Positions 58,876 to 64,000 of a stretch of DNA of 64,000 nt are shown one piece after another (positions within the stretch are counted from its first letter, which is position 1; every line of letters begins with the position of its first letter). Source of the DNA: Cephalopachus bancanus (lineage: Eukaryota > Chordata > Mammalia > Primates > Tarsiidae); contig JAPVLO010000003.1 in assembly GCA_027257055.1 (NCBI GenBank), positions 15,193,501 through 15,257,500 of the forward strand, in the 5' to 3' direction. Position numbers and translations under genes: made by a program. The notes under the pieces are model-generated. The model saw only the letters and a program-made list of their open reading frames with translations. It was not told the origin of the DNA and did not search any database.

Positions 58876-59575
58876 TTTAGTTTCAATGGTGATCATGTCC
58901 AGCCAAAACAGATCAAACTAGAAAAATATCTCCTTCTTTTTCCCCAAACAGATAAGCCCTACCTGGATTTATTTTATTTTATGTCACGCCCAGGCCTCAG
59001 ATGCAAAATCTCCACTTCTTCACCATGATTTCCCTTTCCAAATTCTGATTTTCCTCTTTTCTAATTATCCCCAACAGAAGTGTCATCACAAAGGATAGAG
59101 CAGGAAAGAAAATAACTTAAAACTCAAGGCAGACTGTGGTCAAATAAGGGAGAACATCTTCACTGCCACTCTGATTCAACAGTGTTAACAGACTCAAAAG
59201 TAATCTTGACAAAATATCAAGTAGGGGACTTCAAGCCTAGGAAAGGATTACATGACTTCATGTGAGGACAATGAACTCTCATTAACTACACCTTGAACAA
59301 AACCCTCCCACAATCAGAAGTAATCAGTTAGTGGTGCTGCAAAACCAAACAGTGGAGAAGGACAGATGACAGATGTAATCACAGTCATGAGCATCATCAG
59401 AAGCAAAAGAAGGAAAGGAATGCTTCTTTAAAGCATTTTCTGCCCACGAAACAAAGCCCAAGCCGTGCTAGGCAGCTTCAGTGCAAACAAATGGGATCAC
59501 GAGGTTTCAAATTAATTGCACATTGCCATTCAGACTTTACAACCAATTCAGCATGTGCTGGTAGTTGTTTTTATT
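58876..59575. other. Unassigned DNA, no gene seen
   Basis: No family or exon recognised. Confidence 0.4.
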
Positions 59576-59577
59576 AC

Positions 59578-59845
59578 AGAGAAGCAGAATAACATGAAGG
59601 TGCAAAAAAACATGGGCTCTGGTACCCAAGCACCTGAGTTTGAATCTCAGCTTCTATACTTACTAGCTGTGTAGCCTTGGGACTATTACCTAACCTCTTT
59701 TTACTTCAGTTATCACCATTTGAAAAATGAGGATAACAAATCAGTAATGGTACCTAGATTCTATGGGGTTGTTATTAATAAATACTAATGTCTAAGATAG
59801 CACATGATTAATGCTATGCAAGTATTTAACAACTAAAAATAATTA
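59578..59845 (+). repeat. MIR, interrupted or abutted by L1-C
   Basis: 'aaaacatgggctctggtacc', 'cttactagctgtgtagcctt' and 'ggttgttattaataaatact' show a long MIR. L1-C starts 14 bases after its end. Confidence 0.88.
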
Positions 59846-59858
59846 TTAAAATCCAGTA

Positions 59859-62655
59859 ACACCAAAATATGAGCCCAAATAAGGGACATAGAAGACAAAA
59901 ATATCATAGTAAACATCAACAAAACAAAAAGCTGGTTCTTTGAAAGAATTAAAAGATTGATGGATCCCTAGGCAGAATGACCAAGAAAAAGAAAGAAAAA
60001 GCCCAAATAAACACAATCAGAAATACAAAAGATCAAATCGCAACTGACCCCGAAGAAATACAAAAGATTATCAGAGATTACTATGTACAACTACATGGAA
60101 ACAAACTTGATAACCTAAATGAAATGGAGGACTTTCTGACATCACACAACCTCCCCAGGTTGAAACAACGAAGACATTGATGCACTAAATAGACCAATAA
60201 CAACCCAGAAAATTGACTCTGCCATAAGAAAACTATCTTTAAAAAAAAGCCTGGACTGGATGGCTTTCCAGCAGAACTCTACAAAACGAAAGAGGAGCTG
60301 ATACCAATTCTATGAAAGTATTCCAGGCAATTGAGAAGGATGGAATTCTCCCCAAATCATTTTACGAAGCTAACATTCCACTGATACCCAAACCGGGTAA
60401 AGATCCAACAAAAAAAAAGAGAACTACAGAACAATATCCTTTATGAACATAGAGGCAAAAATCCTCAACAAAATTCTAGCAAATCAGATCCAAAAACACA
60501 TCTCAAAAATCATCCACCATGACCAAGGAGGCTTCATCCCCAGGATGCAGGACTGGTTCAACAATTGCAAGACCATAACTGTAATTAAATACATCAACAG
60601 ATGTAAAAACAAGAACCACATGATTATATCACTAGAAGCAGAAAAAGCTTTTGATAAAATCCAACATCCCTTCTTGATAAAAACCCTCAAACACCTAGAT
60701 ATAGAAGGAACATACCTCAAAATAGTAAGGGCCATTTATGATAAACCCACAGCTAGCATATTGCTAAATGGACAGACTGGAAACATTTCCCCCGAAAACT
60801 GGATTGAGACAAGGCTGCCCACTCTCACCTCTCTTGTTCAACATTGTATTGGAAGTCCTAGCTCGGGCAGTTAGACAAGAAAAGGAGATCCGGAGTATCC
60901 AAATAGGAAAAGAGGAAGACAAGTTATCCCTCTTTGCTGATGATATGATCCTAAAACTGAAAATCCAACAGAATCTGTCATAAACCTGCTTACAATGATA
61001 AAGGACTTTGGCAAAGTCTCAGGGTACAAAATAAATGTGTAAAAGACAGTTACATTCCTATACACCAACAACAAGCAGGCAGAGAACCAAATAAAAAGCA
61101 CAATCCCATTCGCAACAGGCATACAAAAAAACGAAATACCTCAGTATCTTCCTAACCAGAGAGGTAAAAGATCTGTATAATGAGAGCTACAAAACACTGC
61201 TCAAAGAAATCCAAGAAGACACAAACAAATGGAAAATATTCCATGCTCATAGGCAGGAAGAATCAACATTATTAAGATGTCCATCCTACCAAAGGCAATC
61301 TACAGATTCAACGCAATAGCCATTAAGTTACCAACATCATTCTTCTCAGACCTGGAAATGGCAATACAGAAATTCATATGGAAACATAAACGACCACGAA
61401 TAGACAAAACAATCCTTAGCAAAAGAAACAAAGCAGAAATATCATACTTCCAGACTTCAAACTTTACTATAAGGCTACAGTAATCAAAACAGCCTGGTAT
61501 TGGGACAAGAACAGGCATATAGACCAATGGAACAGGATGGAGATTCCTAAAGCAAAGTCTCAGTTTCTCAACCAACTCATCTTTGACAAATCCTCCAACA
61601 ACAACCACTGGGGAGAGGAGAACCTATTCAGTAAATGGTGCTGGGGAAACTGGCTGATCACATGCAGAAGATTCAAACAGGACCCCTACCTATCACCATA
61701 CACAAAAATTAACTCTAAATGGATCAAAGACCTAAACGTGAAACCTCAAACAATAAGAATCTTAGAAAACGCAGGAGACAACTTTATGGAAATTGGAACC
61801 GGCAACCTATTCCTGATCAGAACCCTAAATGCCCATACCTTAAGAAATAAGATAGACAAGTGGGATCTCATCAAACTGATGAGTTTCTGCAAAGCAAAAG
61901 AAACCATCAAGAGAGCAGGGAGACAGCCCACAGAATGGGAAAAAATATTTCCCACTGTATATCTGACAAAGGCCTAATATATAGGCTCTACAAAGAACTC
62001 AAACATGCTGAAAAGAAAAAAACAAACAGCCCCATTAAAAGTGAACAAAAGACATGAATAGACACTTCTCAAAAGAAGATATATGGACAGCCAACAGACA
62101 CATGAAAAAGTGCTCAGCCTCACTCATCATCAGAGAAATGCAAATCAAAACCACACTGAGATACTACCTAAACCCAGTAAGAAAGGCTATCATTAATAAA
62201 ACAAACAACAACAGATGCTGGTGAGGATGTGGAGAAAAAGGAACACTTCTACACTGCTGGTGGGAATGCAAACTAGTGCAACCTCTCTGGAAGACAGTAT
62301 GGCGATTTCTGAAAGAACTGGAAATTGACCTTCCATATGACCCAGCAATTCACCTATTGGTAATATACCAGGAGGAACTCAAATCATTCTACAAAAAAGA
62401 TACCTGCACACGTATGTTGTTGCAGCTCTATTCACAATAGCAGAAACATGGAACCAACCATGTTGCCCATCGAAGTTGGACTGGATTAAAAAATTGTGGT
62501 ACATATACACAATAGAATATTATGCAGCCACAAAGAAGGACAAACATATGGACTTTGCATCAACTTTGGTGGATTTAGAGTCGATCATACTCAGTGATCT
62601 ATCACAGAAACAAAAAACAGAGTACCATATGTTCTCACTCATAAGTGGGCCTTGA
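59859..62655 (+). pseudogene. L1-C ORF2 remnant (reverse transcriptase and C-terminal part)
   Basis: ORF2p of L1 lacks its endonuclease here because of 5' truncation. Pieces lie in three frames: 59977-60180 (linker with EEIQKIIRDYY), 60443-60874 (reverse transcriptase, '[20 protein letters not shown]' and '[20 protein letters not shown]'), and 60768-60983 with '[20 protein letters not shown]' and the catalytic FADDMI box (FADD at 60933-60944). The C-terminal region is covered by 61277-61483 and 61537-61977. The final stop is at 62653. A few frameshifts, for instance near 60770, break it; it could not move. Confidence 0.93.
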
Positions 62656-62845
62656 ACAATTATTATAATACTATAAGAAAAGGATTAGCGTAGTGGGAAT
62701 ATGTCGGGGGGGTGGGATTCGCAGTTGAGGGAAAATGCTAGGGGAGGGAGGGGCATACTTCATCAACAAGGGTACCTGCATAATCAATGTTTGTATACCT
62801 AACCCTGAATTGTACCCCACATTTTTATAATAATAAATAAATAAA
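62656..62845 (+). other. L1-C 3' UTR with G-rich tract and tail
   Basis: G-runs at 62705-62714 and 62740-62753 are followed by 'gggtacctgcataatcaatg', the conserved 'attgtaccccacat' at 62810-62823, and an (AATA)n tail. The G-rich tract could fold as a quadruplex. Confidence 0.8.
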
Positions 62846-62857
62846 TAAAATCCAGTA

Positions 62858-63284
62858 CTTACTCAAAAGCTGCTTATATACAAGATCATGCTGAAAAATC
62901 AGTCACTGGTATTGCTATCATAAATCTCAAAGGTGGCTTTAATTTTAAGTTGACTCCTAGGAACTCAGTTGTTGACCAAATTCTTTTGATCACAAAGACA
63001 GAACAGGTTAAACCCCAGTGCTCATTTTAAAGAAGTGAAAATGGAAGCTGAGTAACCAACCCCAGAATAAATGAAAGTAAAACAAACATATTATTTTCTG
63101 TGCACCCATTGTTGCCAGTCATTTTTCAAGCTGTTGTATTTTGATTAGAAGGCATGGAATGTAATAGGAATGCCACTAGATTTGGCTTCTACATGGCTGA
63201 ATAAAGTGGAATTTACTGTGATGAATTAACTATGACTCTCTCTCATCTTTAGTTTTGAAGGTTCAGAAACTTGGTTTTGTCACT
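62858..63284. other. Unassigned DNA, no gene seen
   Basis: No repeat or exon recognised; part of 63150-63250 may be an eroded MIR. Confidence 0.35.
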
Positions 63285-63445
63285 ACATGCATTCATTCAA
63301 CAATTACCTGTTGAATACCTACTTTGTGCCAGATAACTATGACTTACATAGTTATGTGGAGAAAACAGACAAGTAATTATTATAATTCCTCCCTGCCCTC
63401 ACAAAGCTGAAAATCTGGCAGAGAAGACATAAATTAAAAACCAAA
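63285..63445 (-). repeat. L2 fragment
   Basis: 'cattcattcaacaattacct', 'aatacctactttgtgccaga' and 'ctccctgccctcacaaagct' match reversed L2. Confidence 0.82.
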
Positions 63446-64000
63446 TGTACATAATCTAAGGCAAAAAACATCCATGCTGTCAATAGACTAATTTATAATG
63501 AGAAGACTTTGGGTAGACCTGAATTCTTTCCTACAAGACCAATTCATCTCTTCCATATAATCATGCCTACAGAAGGATGGACGATCACCATTCAAATGGG
63601 AAAGACATTAGACATCACTTTGACAAACATCTAACTATTTAGGATTCTGAATTTCCTATTCTAAGATTTTCATCACTACCCTGCCCCATCCTGTCCATTT
63701 TCCTATTCTCACTACTTTTCTCAAAAAGGTTACAGTCCAGCCTCACCAAACTTCTTCACCTATCAATCAGGTTTCCATGTTCTAAAACTTCTTCCATCTC
63801 ACAGCTATAGAAATAGTGCTATTTATTTCAGAGGTAGTTAACTACATTCTATCTTTGCAGAGTCTACTAGTCTAAATCTAAGAGGGCATAGTTATTTCTG
63901 TTATTTTCAAGTCTGGAGTTGTGTGGTGATGGGCGAGATGGGTGGGAAAGGGGCATTTTGGACAGATATACACTGAAACTAGTTCCTAAATCCTCAAAAT
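63446..64000. other. Unassigned DNA, no gene seen
   Basis: No repeat family or exon recognised to the window end. Confidence 0.4.

Larger units (their letters stand above)
59859..62845 (+). mobile_element. L1-C: 5'-truncated lineage-specific L1 with 12-bp duplication
   Basis: The exact duplication taaaatccagta lies at 59847-59858 and 62846-62857. The insertion site is TT/AAAA, the preferred L1 endonuclease site. The element begins in the middle of ORF2, at the text matching 28315 of L1-B, and ends with the 3' UTR, 'gaattgtaccccacattttt' and an (AATA)n tail. It is about 2.99 kb. It is closer to intact than L1-B and carries the FADD motif, so it is the youngest L1 in the window. Confidence 0.96.

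Overview
The window reads as AT-rich, repeat-packed mammalian nuclear DNA from a primate. Dimeric Alu elements occur on both strands with A-rich tails and target-site duplications, and L1, MIR, L2, Tigger and hAT copies fill much of the rest. I found no convincing host exon, no RNA gene and no CpG island. Every long reading frame I could interpret belongs to a dead transposable element. The natural reading is an intergenic or deep intronic gene-poor block. Old Alus resemble the general primate AluJ type. The younger Alus and the younger L1s carry 3' regions that differ from the human forms I know and from the lemur/loris Alu right arm I know. A non-anthropoid primate is therefore likely; I favour a tarsier-like lineage by elimination, as inference only.

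Layout. From 1 to 11 kb there is diverged DNA with Alu copies or monomers (2.8, 3.35, 5.74 kb), old L1 pieces, a MIR piece and a short inverted L1 3' end. From 11.06 to 16.8 kb lies a nearly complete, degenerate L1PB/L1MA-like element (L1-A) with a younger L1 3' end nested in its ORF1. From 17.3 to 17.95 kb three small hAT elements stand in a row, followed by an old repeat and a young inverted Alu with an exact 42-bp internal duplication. From about 19.7 to 22.3 kb there is the front half only (5' UTR and ORF1) of an older L1M, interrupted by an inverted L1MA 3' end. At 23.2 kb a MIR is split by a tiny polyadenylated LTR-derived retrocopy.

From 24.29 to 31.23 kb lies a full-length lineage-specific L1 (L1-B), inactivated by stops and frameshifts, with a young Alu on its tail. 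From 33.57 to 35.95 kb there is an almost full-length Tigger1-like DNA transposon with a broken transposase. From 38.65 to 39.27 kb two Alus in tandem share one target-site duplication. From 40 to 59 kb there are MIR and L2 remnants, a MaLR-like LTR, two TA-flanked MITEs, four more Alu insertions and three inverted L1 3' ends. From 59.86 to 62.85 kb lies a 5'-truncated L1 (L1-C) with a 12-bp target-site duplication, the freshest L1 here and the only one that keeps the reverse transcriptase FADD motif.

The elements record successive waves. MIR, L2, hAT and Tigger copies are oldest, then L1M and L1MA/PB and AluJ-like copies, then the lineage-specific L1 and Alu families. The L1 machinery explains the Alu insertions, the LTR retrocopy and the short inverted L1 ends. 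Boundaries without an exact target-site duplication are estimates, and family names were assigned by reading, without a database search.
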